A stretch of 42,929 bases of DNA from Planctomycetota bacterium (GTDB lineage Bacteria > Planctomycetota > UBA1135 > GCA-002686595), in NCBI GenBank assembly GCA_020847695.1, contig JADLBP010000131.1:1-42929 (forward strand). Reading direction: 5' to 3'. This document shows, piece after piece, positions 1 to 7,376 of this stretch. Below the pieces are notes generated by a model. That model was not told where the DNA came from. It did no database searches and saw nothing but the letters and a program-made list of their open reading frames with translations. A program made the position numbers and the translations under genes. How positions within the stretch are numbered: position 1 is the stretch's first letter; each line of letters begins with the position of its first letter.

Positions 1-2
1 AG

Positions 3-275
3 TGCACCGCGGTCACGCCGCTCGAAGCGCTCAGCCTCGGCGTCGGCGTCGTCGCCACCGAGCTCCCGCCGTTCGTCGAGGCGCTCGGAGAGCACGCGCG
101 CTACGTGCCGCGCGCGGTCGAGGCGCGAGTGCTCGCGCGGGCGCTCGCCGACGAGCTCGCGCGCACGCGCGACCCCGGCGTCCGCGCCGCGCGCCGCGCG
201 CACGCCGCGGCGTTCACGTGGGACCGCAACGCGCGCGCGACCGTCGACGTGTGGCGGCGCGTACTCGGCCGCTGA
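3..275 (+). CDS. Glycosyltransferase family 4-type, C-terminal fragment
   Basis: Only the last 90 codons are in the window; the 5' end lies outside. The reading frame opens with a TPLEALSLGVGVVATELPPF-like segment followed by VEALGEHARYVP. This is the hallmark C-terminal GT-B nucleotide-sugar binding stretch (E...G.PVVA) of GT4 glycosyltransferases. It ends with the helical tail containing FTWDRNARATVDVWRRVLG, also typical of the family (F.W...A......Y). The donor and acceptor cannot be told from this fragment. The gene is convergent with the membrane protein gene next to it, with 6 bases between the two stop codons. Assignment to the family is fairly sure; the specific role is unknown. Confidence 0.8.
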   Translation, partial: CTAVTPLEALSLGVGVVATELPPFVEALGEHARYVPRAVEARVLARALADELARTRDPGVRAARRAHAAAFTWDRNARATVDVWRRVLGR

Positions 276-281
276 CGCGCG

Positions 282-1157
282 TCAACCGTAGGGATTGGGC
301 GCGTACGTGCCGTACGCCGACCACGCGGCGAGCGCGATCGGCGCGAGCGCGAGCACCGCGGCGAGCACGAAGCGACCGCGCGGTCCGAAGCTCTCGAACG
401 CGCGCAGCGAGACGATCGCCGGCGCGAGCAGACCGAACGCGACCAACGCCCAGAGGCTCGGCGGGTACTTCGGCGACGCGAAGAGCCCGCCGGCGAGCGC
501 GAGCGCGACGAGCCAGCCGACCGCGAACACCAATCCGCCGGTGCGCAGCGCGAGCTCGGTGCGAAAGCGCGTCGAGCCGAGGGCGAGCACCATGAAGGCG
601 AGCGCGGACGCGCCGGCGACCGCGGCGAGCGTCGCGTAGCCCGCGAAGAGCGAGAGCGCGGACGCCCCCGCGAGCGCCGCCATCGGCGCGCACTCCGCGA
701 TCGGGCTCTCGACGCGCGCGTAGAGTCGCTCGACGAGCTCGCACGCCGCGGTCGCGCCGACCGCGATGCCGAGCGCGAGCCACAGCCCGGAACCGTGCTC
801 GGCGAGCGCGTCGAGACGCCGCCCGAACACTTGGATGCACGCGACGGCGAGCACGACGAAGCGCAGCGCGTGCCGGGAGCCTTCCGAGCGGAGCCCCGCG
901 GCGTCGGTCGCGGCGGCGAGGCCCCACACGAACGCGAACCAACCGAGGCCCTCGGAACCGGAGGTCGGAACCACCTTCGACTGGCCCCACAGCACCGCCG
1001 CGGCAGCGCACGCGAGCCCGAGCACCGCGACGCCGCTGAACGCGACGAACGGCGCGGTCCAGGAAGCTCCAGGACCGCGCCGCGCGAAACCGAGCCACGC
1101 GAGCATCAGCGCGAACGGCGCGCCGAGCCCGAGGGCGATCACCAGCGGAGGGAACAC
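282..1157 (-). CDS. Polytopic membrane protein of unknown function
   Basis: The 291-residue protein is almost entirely hydrophobic, with about nine to ten predicted membrane segments starting at residues 3-25 and ending just before a short APNPYG tail. I recognise no family motif. The start chosen is GTG at 1157; there is no clear ribosome binding site, and the next possible starts would remove the first helix. It lies 13 bases downstream of the yceI-like gene on the same strand and may be co-transcribed. The neighbouring glycosyltransferase fragment might hint at an envelope role, but this is only context. Function unknown. Confidence 0.65.
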   Translation of the reverse strand: MFPPLVIALGLGAPFALMLAWLGFARRGPGASWTAPFVAFSGVAVLGLACAAAAVLWGQSKVVPTSGSEGLGWFAFVWGLAAATDAAGLRSEGSRHALRFVVLAVACIQVFGRRLDALAEHGSGLWLALGIAVGATAACELVERLYARVESPIAECAPMAALAGASALSLFAGYATLAAVAGASALAFMVLALGSTRFRTELALRTGGLVFAVGWLVALALAGGLFASPKYPPSLWALVAFGLLAPAIVSLRAFESFGPRGRFVLAAVLALAPIALAAWSAYGTYAPNPYG

Positions 1158-1170
1158 CGCGTGGAAGCGC

Positions 1171-1779
1171 CTATTGCTTCAGGTTGCCTTCGAGGCTGAC
1201 CGTGACGCGCACTTCGTTGCCGATGCCGGTCTCGCCGACCATCTTGGTCATGCCGAAGTCCTCGCGCTTGATCGCGAAGGTCGCCTCGAAGCCGGCCTTG
1301 TTGCCCATCTGACCGCGATCGCCCGCGCCGACGAACTCGACGTCCGCGGTGACCGGCTTGGTCACGCCGTGCAACGTCAGGTCGCCGGTGACCGCGAGCT
1401 TGCCGTCCTTCGCCTTCTTCACTTCCTTGCTCTTGAAGGTGATCTTCGGGTGCTCGGCGGCGTTGAAGAAGTCGGGGCTCTGGAGGTGCTGGTCGCGGCC
1501 GTCGTGTCCGGTGTCGACGCTCGCCGTAGCGACTTCGACTTGGATCGAGGAGGCCTCGGGCTTCGCCTCGTCGTAGACGAACGAGCCGGTGATCTCGTTG
1601 AAGCGGCCGTAGGAGTAGCTGACGCCGAGGTGCTTGATGCGGAAGAGCACCGACGAGTGCACACCGTCGATCTCGTACGTCGCGCCGGCGACCGGCAACG
1701 TCACCGGTTCGGCCTTCGACGCGGTCAGGAACAGCGGAGCGGCGAGCGCGCCGACGAGCAGGATCGGGAGGAGCTTCAT
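1171..1779 (-). CDS. YceI family exported lipid-binding protein
   Basis: The 202-residue protein begins with a signal peptide (MKLLPILLVGALAAPLFLTA). The rest is a complete YceI-like domain: YEIDGVHSSVLFRIKHLGVS, then GRFNEITGSFVYDE, DGRDQHLQSPDFFNAAEHP, TGDLTLHGVTKPV and FAIKREDFGM. YceI proteins are periplasmic lipocalin-like barrels that bind isoprenoids or other amphiphiles. Their cellular role is often unclear, though several are stress- or quinone-related. An in-frame ATG further upstream (1872) was rejected because the signal peptide begins exactly at 1779. The site has no Shine-Dalgarno sequence. A polyprenyl diphosphate synthase is encoded elsewhere in the window, but no direct link is shown. 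Confidence 0.92.
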   Translation of the reverse strand: MKLLPILLVGALAAPLFLTASKAEPVTLPVAGATYEIDGVHSSVLFRIKHLGVSYSYGRFNEITGSFVYDEAKPEASSIQVEVATASVDTGHDGRDQHLQSPDFFNAAEHPKITFKSKEVKKAKDGKLAVTGDLTLHGVTKPVTADVEFVGAGDRGQMGNKAGFEATFAIKREDFGMTKMVGETGIGNEVRVTVSLEGNLKQ

Positions 1780-1897
1780 GGGTTCGGGAGGATTGGGGAC
1801 GGTTGGATTCGAGGAAACGGAAGCGCGGAGACTAGGCACGCGTCGCGCCCGATCGAGCGCCGACGCGTGCAAAGTTCCTGTAGTCGAAATTCCAGAC

Positions 1898-2353
1898 TCA
1901 GCCGAGCTTCTTCAGCGCGGCGACGACCGCGGCCATGTCGCGAGCTTCGCCGGTCTTCTCTTGGACCTGGACGAACGCGACCTTGCCCTGCTTGTCGACG
2001 ATCACCGTCGCGCGGTGGCTGATGAACGGCACCGCCGGATGTTGGAGGTCGTACTTCTTCGTGACGTCGAGCATCGGATCCGCGAGCAGGTCATGCTTGA
2101 TCCCGCGCTCCTTCGCCCACGCGCGGTGTGACCACATCGAATCGCGGCTGATGCCGACGACGACCGCGTTCGGGAACGAGAACGTCTGGTCGTTGGAGAT
2201 CGAGCAGTTCTCCTTCTCGCAGGTCGGGCTCCAATCGAGCGGATACCACATCAGCACGACGTTCTTGCCGCGCTGAGCGGAGAGCTTCCACTCCTTGTCG
2301 TCCTGGGTCTTGAGCGTGAAATCGGGGGCGGTGTCGCCGACGTGGATCGCCAT
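1898..2353 (-). CDS. Peroxiredoxin (AhpC/TSA family)
   Basis: This 151-residue thiol peroxidase reduces peroxides in the cytoplasm. The N-terminal GDTAPDFTLKTQDDKEWKLS segment and the active-site stretch YPLDWSPTCEKENC identify it. The peroxidatic cysteine is Cys45, and Cys50 could act as an intramolecular resolving cysteine, as in BCP/AhpE-like atypical 2-Cys enzymes. The later motif GISRDSMWSHRAWAKERGI is also typical. There is no signal peptide. The start is supported by AAGGAG about eight bases upstream, one of the few good Shine-Dalgarno sites here. The physiological reductant cannot be told from the sequence. Confidence 0.93.
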   Translation of the reverse strand: MAIHVGDTAPDFTLKTQDDKEWKLSAQRGKNVVLMWYPLDWSPTCEKENCSISNDQTFSFPNAVVVGISRDSMWSHRAWAKERGIKHDLLADPMLDVTKKYDLQHPAVPFISHRATVIVDKQGKVAFVQVQEKTGEARDMAAVVAALKKLG

Positions 2354-2434
2354 GGGGATTCTCCTTGGAAGGTTGGGTGTGAGGGCGGGCGCGCCGGTTT
2401 CGCGGGGCTCGCCCGTGCCGCGAGGCGGAATACT

Positions 2435-2794
2435 CTAGCGCGCGGCAGAGTCCGTTCCAGCGCACGGCGGGAGCGCATCGAGCTTCGCGGCGAGGATGAA
2501 GTCGTTGTCGGTGAGCCCGCCGACGACATGGGTGGAGAGCTCGACCTCGACACGCCCCCACGCGAGCCGGAGCTCCGGATGGTGATCCTCGCGCTCGGCG
2601 AGCGCGCCGACCCGCACGGTGAACGCCAGGGCGCTCGCGAAGTCGGGAAAGCTCCACGCGCGCCGCAGCGGACCGCCCGGCTCGACGCTCCACTCGGGAG
2701 CGAGCTCGCGGAGCCTCGCGTCGATCGCGGCGCGCTCGAGCGGCGGCTCGCCTGCGCGCATCGGACGACAGTGCAGATCGGCGAGGCGGCTCAT
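2435..2794 (-). CDS. phhB: 4a-hydroxytetrahydrobiopterin dehydratase (PCD/DCoH)
   Basis: This 119-residue protein matches the pterin-4a-carbinolamine dehydratase family. The C-terminal half carries EDHHPELRLAWGRVEVEL followed by STHVVGGLTDNDFILAAKLD, which holds the family's active-site His-His-Pro and the conserved T-H..GGLT..D. The enzyme recycles the pterin cofactor of aromatic amino acid hydroxylases by dehydrating the 4a-carbinolamine. No phenylalanine hydroxylase is encoded in the window, so an alternative role in molybdopterin or pterin metabolism, proposed for some bacterial homologues, remains open. The N-terminal 20 residues are poorly conserved. Confidence 0.9.
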   Translation of the reverse strand: MSRLADLHCRPMRAGEPPLERAAIDARLRELAPEWSVEPGGPLRRAWSFPDFASALAFTVRVGALAEREDHHPELRLAWGRVEVELSTHVVGGLTDNDFILAAKLDALPPCAGTDSAAR

Positions 2795-2872
2795 GCGACT
2801 CCGCCGAACACTATGACGCCGCCCGCGCGGCCCTGCCTCGCACGCCAGGACGAACGCTCACCACCCGCGCAT

Positions 2873-3451
2873 TCACTCGTCGACATAGAACCTCGCGCTG
2901 AAACCGAAGAGCCACTCCTCGAGCCCGTCCTCCGCGCCGCGTTGGAACGTGACGAACGGACCGAAACGGATGTCGGGCTCGACGATGTACTCGAGTCCCC
3001 CGCCGACGTACGTGCCCCAGCCGTCCTCGCCGAGCCCGTTGTTCGACTCGTCGAACTCGGAGCGGAAGAACCACCCGCCGCGGACATAGACGGTGAAAGG
3101 CAGAGCGCCGAGCTCGGTCGTCGCGCGCGCGCCGCCGTGGAAGCGGAACACGTTGACGTCGTAGTCGTCCTCGCCGAAGTCGACGTAGTCGGGATCGAGC
3201 GCGTGCTCGGAGGCGACGACGCCGAGCTCGAAGCCGAGGTCCTGCGCGCCGCGCAGGAAGTCGAGACCGCCGCCGAGACCGAGCACTAACGCGTCCCCGA
3301 CGACGTCGTTGCGCGGCGACTGCAGGTCGGCGATGCCGCCGGAGACCTCGATCCAGCCGCGCGGGCGCGGCGGCATCGAGCGCGGGCGCGGATGCGCACA
3401 ACCGCACGCGAACGCGGCGAGCAGCAGCCCAGCGAACGCGCGCACGTTCAT
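2873..3451 (-). CDS. Small outer-membrane beta-barrel-like lipoprotein
   Basis: The 192-residue protein starts with a signal peptide ending in a lipobox-like LLAAFACGCAHP, so acylation at Cys16 or Cys18 is likely. After a proline- and arginine-rich spacer, the mature part alternates hydrophobic and polar residues in short strands (for example LGLGGGLDFL, FRFHGGARATTEL, FTVYVRGGWFFRSEF, YVGGGLEYIVEPDIRFGPFV). It ends in an aromatic FGFSARFYVDE, resembling an eight-stranded outer-membrane barrel of OmpA/OmpW type. Its ATG overlaps the stop codon of the upstream aldo/keto reductase gene (ATGA), so the two are translationally coupled. Specific function unknown. Confidence 0.7.
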   Translation of the reverse strand: MNVRAFAGLLLAAFACGCAHPRPRSMPPRPRGWIEVSGGIADLQSPRNDVVGDALVLGLGGGLDFLRGAQDLGFELGVVASEHALDPDYVDFGEDDYDVNVFRFHGGARATTELGALPFTVYVRGGWFFRSEFDESNNGLGEDGWGTYVGGGLEYIVEPDIRFGPFVTFQRGAEDGLEEWLFGFSARFYVDE

Positions 3452-4386
3452 CGCACCGCTGCGTCGATCTCGGCGAGCAACGCGTCGTCCAGGCGATCGC
3501 GCACCTCGGCGGCGGCCAGGTTTTCCTCGAGCTGTCGCTCGTTCGACGCGCCGAGGATCACGCTGCTGACGTGCGGATTCTTCAAGCACCACGCGATCGA
3601 GAGCTGCGCCGTCGTGCAGCCGAGCTGGCGCGCGATCGCGCCGAGCGCGCGGGTCTTCTCGACCTTCTCGGCAGTCAGGTACTCGCGCAGCCATTCGACG
3701 CGATCGAGCCGCGACCCCTTCGGGATCCCGTGGTCGTACTTGCCGCTCAGGATGCCGGACGCGAGCGGGCTCCACGTCGTCGTGCCCATCCCGAAGCGGC
3801 CGTAGAGCGGCAAGTACTCCTTCTCGACGCGGTCGCGGTGCAAGAGGTTGTACTCGGGCTGCTCCATCGAAGGCGGCACGCAACCGAGTTCGCGAGCGAC
3901 TTCGTGCGCGCGTTCGATCTCCGCCGCGGACCACTCCGACGTACCCCAGTAGAACGCGTGGCCCGCGCGGATCAGGAAGTCCATCGCGCGCACGGTCTCG
4001 TCGATCGGCGTCTCGGGATCCGGCCGGTGGCAATAGAGCAGGTCGACGTAGTCGAGGTCGAGCCGCTCGAGCGCCGCGTACGTGCCTTCGATCAGGTGCT
4101 TGCGGTTCAGCCCCTTGTCGTTCGGTCCCTTGCCGCCCCAGAAGATCTTGGTCGAGACCACGACGTCGCTGCGCTTGAAGTCCTTGAGCGCTTCGCCCAT
4201 CAGGCGCTCCGCCGCGCCGCCGCCGTAGGCTTCCGCGTTGTCGAAGAAGTTGACGCCGCGCTCGAACGCGAGTCGCATCGACTTCTTGACGGCGGCGACG
4301 TCGAGCTGCGCGCCGAAAGTGATCCACGCGCCGAACGACAGCTCCGAGAGCTTCAGGCCCGCGCGACCGAGACGGTTGTACTTCAT
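3448..4386 (-). CDS. Aldo/keto reductase, Kv-beta/YghZ-like (AKR6-type)
   Basis: The 312-residue cytoplasmic NAD(P)H-dependent oxidoreductase has the complete AKR catalytic tetrad. This is Asp49 and Tyr54 in NFFDNAEAYGGG, Lys80 in VVVSTKIFWGG, and His120 in DYVDLLYCHRPDPETPIDE. The combination of FYWGTSEWSAAEI, EQPEYNLLHRDRVEKEYLPL and the C-terminal SVILGASNERQLEENL is typical of the voltage-gated potassium channel beta-subunit/YghZ branch. These enzymes reduce aldehydes and ketones. The start at MKYNRLGRAGLKLSELSFG was chosen because that is where homology begins; an upstream in-frame ATG at 4458 would add 24 unlikely residues. It is coupled to a lipoprotein gene by a 4-base overlap. Confidence 0.93.
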   Translation of the reverse strand: MKYNRLGRAGLKLSELSFGAWITFGAQLDVAAVKKSMRLAFERGVNFFDNAEAYGGGAAERLMGEALKDFKRSDVVVSTKIFWGGKGPNDKGLNRKHLIEGTYAALERLDLDYVDLLYCHRPDPETPIDETVRAMDFLIRAGHAFYWGTSEWSAAEIERAHEVARELGCVPPSMEQPEYNLLHRDRVEKEYLPLYGRFGMGTTTWSPLASGILSGKYDHGIPKGSRLDRVEWLREYLTAEKVEKTRALGAIARQLGCTTAQLSIAWCLKNPHVSSVILGASNERQLEENLAAAEVRDRLDDALLAEIDAAVR

Positions 4387-4492
4387 GGCGTGCTCGTGGT
4401 TCGGGAGGAGCGCCGAGCATCGCGCTCCGCGCGCGGCGGCGCAAGGGAAGCCGCGCATGGCGCGCGCGGTTCCCGCGGCCTATCCTCCGCGC

Positions 4493-5326
4493 ATGCCCCA
4501 GCCCGTACTCGTGCCCACTGCGCTCACCATCGCCGGTTCCGATTCCTCCGGCGGCGCCGGGATCCAAGCCGACCTGAAGACCTTCGCGGCGCTCGGCGTC
4601 TACGGTGCTTCGGTGCTCACCGCGCTGACCGCGCAGAACACCACCGGCGTGCGCGCGATCCACGACCCGCCGGTCGAGTTCGTCGCGGCGCAGCTCGACA
4701 GCGTGTTCGAGGACTTGCGCATCGACGCGGTCAAGCTCGGCATGCTCTCGCGCGCCGCGGTGATCGAATGCGTCGGCGAGAGGCTCGTGCGCTTCGCCGC
4801 GAAGAACGTCGTGCTCGACCCCGTGATGGTGTCGAAGTCCGGCGCACGGCTGCTCGCGCCGGAAGCGGTCGCGGCGCTGAAGAGCGTGCTGTTCCCGCTC
4901 GCGGCGGTGATCACGCCGAACCTGCCGGAAGCGGCGGTGCTGCTCGGCGTGCCCGAGATCGAAGTGCACACGCAACCCGAATGGGCGTGTCGCGAGCTCG
5001 TGAAGCTCGGCGCGCGCACCGTCGTGTTGAAAGGCGGTCACGCGGGCGGTCGCTTCAGCGAGGACCTCTTCCACGACGGCTCGCAATGGATGCGGTTGCC
5101 CGCGCAGCGCATCGCGACCGACAACACGCACGGCACGGGCTGCACGTTCTCGTCGGCGATCACGGCGCACCTCGCGCGCGGCGCGAAGCTCGAACGCGCG
5201 GTCGCGCTGGCGAAGGACTGGCTGACCGAGGCGATCCACGGCGCGCGCGATTGGAAGCTCGGCCACGGGCAAGGCCCCGTGCACCACTTCCACGCGCTCT
5301 GGCCGAACGAAGCGGCGAAGAGCTAG
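4493..5326 (+). CDS. thiD: Hydroxymethylpyrimidine/phosphomethylpyrimidine kinase
   Basis: The 277-residue enzyme phosphorylates HMP and HMP-phosphate for thiamine synthesis in the cytoplasm. It opens with [20 protein letters not shown], the ribokinase-fold substrate-binding signature of ThiD. It continues with [28 protein letters not shown] and ITPNLPEA, and ends with the anion-hole and catalytic-base motif [14 protein letters not shown]. The start at 4493 places the first motif at the usual distance; an upstream ATG at 4457 is in frame but adds a non-conserved stretch. I see no TPP riboswitch in the 106 bases upstream. The gene is divergent from the aldo/keto reductase gene. Its TAG stop overlaps the stop of the opposing gene by 4 bases. 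Confidence 0.95.
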   Translation: MPQPVLVPTALTIAGSDSSGGAGIQADLKTFAALGVYGASVLTALTAQNTTGVRAIHDPPVEFVAAQLDSVFEDLRIDAVKLGMLSRAAVIECVGERLVRFAAKNVVLDPVMVSKSGARLLAPEAVAALKSVLFPLAAVITPNLPEAAVLLGVPEIEVHTQPEWACRELVKLGARTVVLKGGHAGGRFSEDLFHDGSQWMRLPAQRIATDNTHGTGCTFSSAITAHLARGAKLERAVALAKDWLTEAIHGARDWKLGHGQGPVHHFHALWPNEAAKS

Positions 5327-6048
5327 TTCGCCGCGACCAGCGCGGGACCGCGCGCTTCCGGCTGGGTCGTGCTCGCGCCGAAACGGCCGACGAACGCGTC
5401 GTTGGCGTCGTGGCGGACCCACGTGCTGCCGAAATCCGCTCCGCGGTACGCGAACGTCTCGCTGCGGCCGACGACGCGCGCCTGCAACGTCACCAACGGC
5501 TCGTACCACACGTCCTGCGGCATCCGGCAGCACGCGCGATCGGCGTCGAGCGAGCCCACGAGCTCCGCGATCCCCGCGACCGAGACCGCGTACGTCTCGC
5601 CCTCGATGCGCACCGCGAGCTCCGCTTCGCGCACGTCGACGACTTCGCCGAGCGCGTCGCCCGCGCGGCGCTCGACCGCGGCGACCAACGCGTCGCGCAC
5701 CTCGGCGTCGAGCCCCGCGGGCACGAACACCAGCGCGCGGCGGGCTTCGGTGAGCTTCAGGTTCTCCTCGGCGCGCACCACCGCGACCGCGGCGAGGCCG
5801 GCGAGCTCGACGCCGCGTTCCGCGCCGCCGTCGAAGTGCCACGCGAGCAGCGCTTCCCTGCCGGCGGTGACCAGCTCGCCGTTGTAGTGGCACGCGCCGG
5901 CGAACACGCTCGCGGTGCGCGCCTCGACGTAGCGGCCGAACGCGGGCTCGTCGACGCGCGCCGCGCACGGACGCAGGTGATGCCAAGCGCCGAAGGCGCC
6001 GAAACAAGCGGCGCCGAGCACGACGACGGACGACAGGGTTCGGATCAT
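5323..6048 (-). CDS. Exported DUF1326-like protein
   Basis: The 241-residue protein has an N-terminal hydrophobic segment (SSVVVLGAACFGAFGA) suggesting a signal peptide or anchor. A stretch beginning YVEARTASVFAGACHYNGE, followed by GREALLAWHFDGG and GVELAGLAAVAVVRAEENL, resembles the start of DUF1326 proteins, which in my memory read Y.EARTC.V..GPC..NGE. The function of that family is not established. A later region has Cys-Cys (RACCRMPQDVWYEPL). The start is backed by AAGGAG eight bases upstream. The stop codon shares the palindrome CTAG with the thiD stop on the other strand. The family assignment is from memory and moderately sure. Confidence 0.7.
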   Translation of the reverse strand: MIRTLSSVVVLGAACFGAFGAWHHLRPCAARVDEPAFGRYVEARTASVFAGACHYNGELVTAGREALLAWHFDGGAERGVELAGLAAVAVVRAEENLKLTEARRALVFVPAGLDAEVRDALVAAVERRAGDALGEVVDVREAELAVRIEGETYAVSVAGIAELVGSLDADRACCRMPQDVWYEPLVTLQARVVGRSETFAYRGADFGSTWVRHDANDAFVGRFGASTTQPEARGPALVAAN

Positions 6049-6116
6049 CGCGACGACTCCTTCGAGGAAGGTTCTCTTCCGGTTCGCTTCCGGCGGGGGG
6101 ACGGGTCGATACTAGC

Positions 6117-6365
6117 TCAGCCCTGCGGAGTCTGTGCGGCGCCGGCGAAGTAAGGCTCGAAACAGCCCCTGCCGCGCACGCAAACCTCCGGATCGGCCAT
6201 GTCGCCGTCGCGGCCGAGCGACTCGCACGTCACGCCGCACCAGCAGTGGTTCGACGCGTCGAGCAAGTCGCGCGCGACCTGCGGCGGCCCGGTACGGAAG
6301 TACCACTTCTTCGAGCGCAGGTGCTTGCAGTACGGACTGTCGAGCGGATCGACGTGGGCTTCCAT
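6117..6365 (-). CDS. Small cysteine-rich protein at end of molybdenum oxidoreductase operon
   Basis: The 82-residue protein starts 8 bases after the stop of the FAD subunit gene, so it belongs to the same operon. It has no signal peptide. Six cysteines (13, 41, 43, 47, 62, 68) and two nearby histidines (15, 40) are arranged as YCKHLRSKKWYF, then HCWCGVTCESLG, then EVCVRGRGCF, which looks like a metal or iron-sulfur binding protein. I recall similar small YC.HLRSKK proteins near related operons, but no function has been given to them that I know of. It could help maturation of the oxidoreductase or be an electron-transfer partner; both are guesses. There is no separate ribosome binding site. 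Confidence 0.75.
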   Translation of the reverse strand: MEAHVDPLDSPYCKHLRSKKWYFRTGPPQVARDLLDASNHCWCGVTCESLGRDGDMADPEVCVRGRGCFEPYFAGAAQTPQG

Positions 6366-6373
6366 GGCTCGCC

Positions 6374-7369
6374 TCAGCGCTTCGCGAGCGCTTCCATCGC
6401 CTTGAGGATCAGACCCTTGACCAGCGGCACCTTGTACGCGTTGTGCGCGAGCGGCTCCGCGCCGGCGACCGCGCGGTTGCCCGCCGCCGCCCAGTTCTTC
6501 GGATCGTCGACGCCGACCAACGCCTCCGCCGCCTTCGGCGCGCTCCACGGTTTCGGCGCGACGCCGCCGAGCACCAGGCGCGCGTCCTGGATCGCCCGCG
6601 GCGAACCGGTCGCGCGGACGGCGACGGCGACCGACGCGAGCGCGAAGTCGTAGGAGCCGCGCTCCTTGAACTTGACGTAGGTGCTGGTCCAACCCGGCTT
6701 CGCCGGCACGCGCACGTGGGTCAGGATCTCGTCCGGCGCGAGCACGCTCTCGCGCGTGACGTCGGCCTCCGCCGGCAGCGTGTAGAACTTCTCGAGCGAG
6801 AGCTTGCGCTCGCCCTTCGCGCCGCGCAGCGTCACCTCGGCGTCGAATGCGACCAACGCGGGCGCGAGATCGCTCGGATGCACGATGTACGACGGACCGC
6901 CGCCGAGGATCGCGTTGTACTTGTTGAGCCCCGCGTACGCGAAGCACTCGCTGCCGCCCTTCTTCAGGCACGGCGCCTGCTCGTTGCGGTAGTACCAGCA
7001 GCGCGGGCGCTGGTTCAGGTTGCCGCCGACCGTGCCCTGGCTGCGGATCTGCGCGCTGCCGATCGAGCGCGCGGCCTCGGCGACCGCGGAGAAGAAGTTC
7101 CTGGTCTCTGGATGCTCGGCGAGCGTCGCGAGCGTCACCAAGCAGCCGATCACCAGCGAGCCGTCGGCCTGGACCTCGATGCGATCGAGGCCGGGGATGC
7201 GCTTCAGATCGACGAGCTTGTCGGGCTCGACCAAGTGCTCCTTGAGCTCGGTGAGCAGATCCTGGCCGCCGGCGAAGAGCTTGGTGCGGTCGCGCTTGGC
7301 GGAGTCCTTCTCGAGCTCCGCGAGCGCTTGGTCCAACGTCACCGGACGAGCGAGTTCGAAGGCCTTCAT
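6374..7369 (-). CDS. Molybdenum aldehyde oxidoreductase, FAD-binding subunit (PaoB/YagS-like)
   Basis: The 331-residue subunit has the FAD-binding segments of the xanthine dehydrogenase medium chain: KLFAGGQDLLTELKEHL (residues 30-46) and IRSQGTVGGNLNQRPRCW (108-125). A CO-dehydrogenase-type C-terminal flavoprotein domain follows (SYDFALASVAVAVR). Between residues 121 and 150 there is an insertion with Cys124, Cys134 and Cys142. E. coli PaoB and 4-hydroxybenzoyl-CoA reductase beta carry an extra [4Fe-4S] cluster in such an insertion. I see only three cysteines there, so a fourth ligand is missing or lies elsewhere. The gene starts 7 bases after the large subunit gene. Confidence 0.93.
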   Translation of the reverse strand: MKAFELARPVTLDQALAELEKDSAKRDRTKLFAGGQDLLTELKEHLVEPDKLVDLKRIPGLDRIEVQADGSLVIGCLVTLATLAEHPETRNFFSAVAEAARSIGSAQIRSQGTVGGNLNQRPRCWYYRNEQAPCLKKGGSECFAYAGLNKYNAILGGGPSYIVHPSDLAPALVAFDAEVTLRGAKGERKLSLEKFYTLPAEADVTRESVLAPDEILTHVRVPAKPGWTSTYVKFKERGSYDFALASVAVAVRATGSPRAIQDARLVLGGVAPKPWSAPKAAEALVGVDDPKNWAAAGNRAVAGAEPLAHNAYKVPLVKGLILKAMEALAKR

Positions 7370-7376
7370 CGCGTTC

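Noticed and set aside
1780-1897. A tRNA-like TCGAATCC stretch between yceI and the peroxiredoxin gene
   Set aside because: No acceptor stem, anticodon arm or D arm can be folded around it.
4387-4492. Possible TPP riboswitch before thiD
   Set aside because: The spacer is only 106 bases and lacks the conserved CUGAGA and ACCUGA-type segments.
2873-6007. A 1044-codon open frame on the minus strand
   Set aside because: Only its last 192 codons are a plausible gene; the rest is antisense or out of frame to the aldo/keto reductase, ThiD and DUF1326-like genes, has Arg/Ala-rich low-complexity composition and no motifs.
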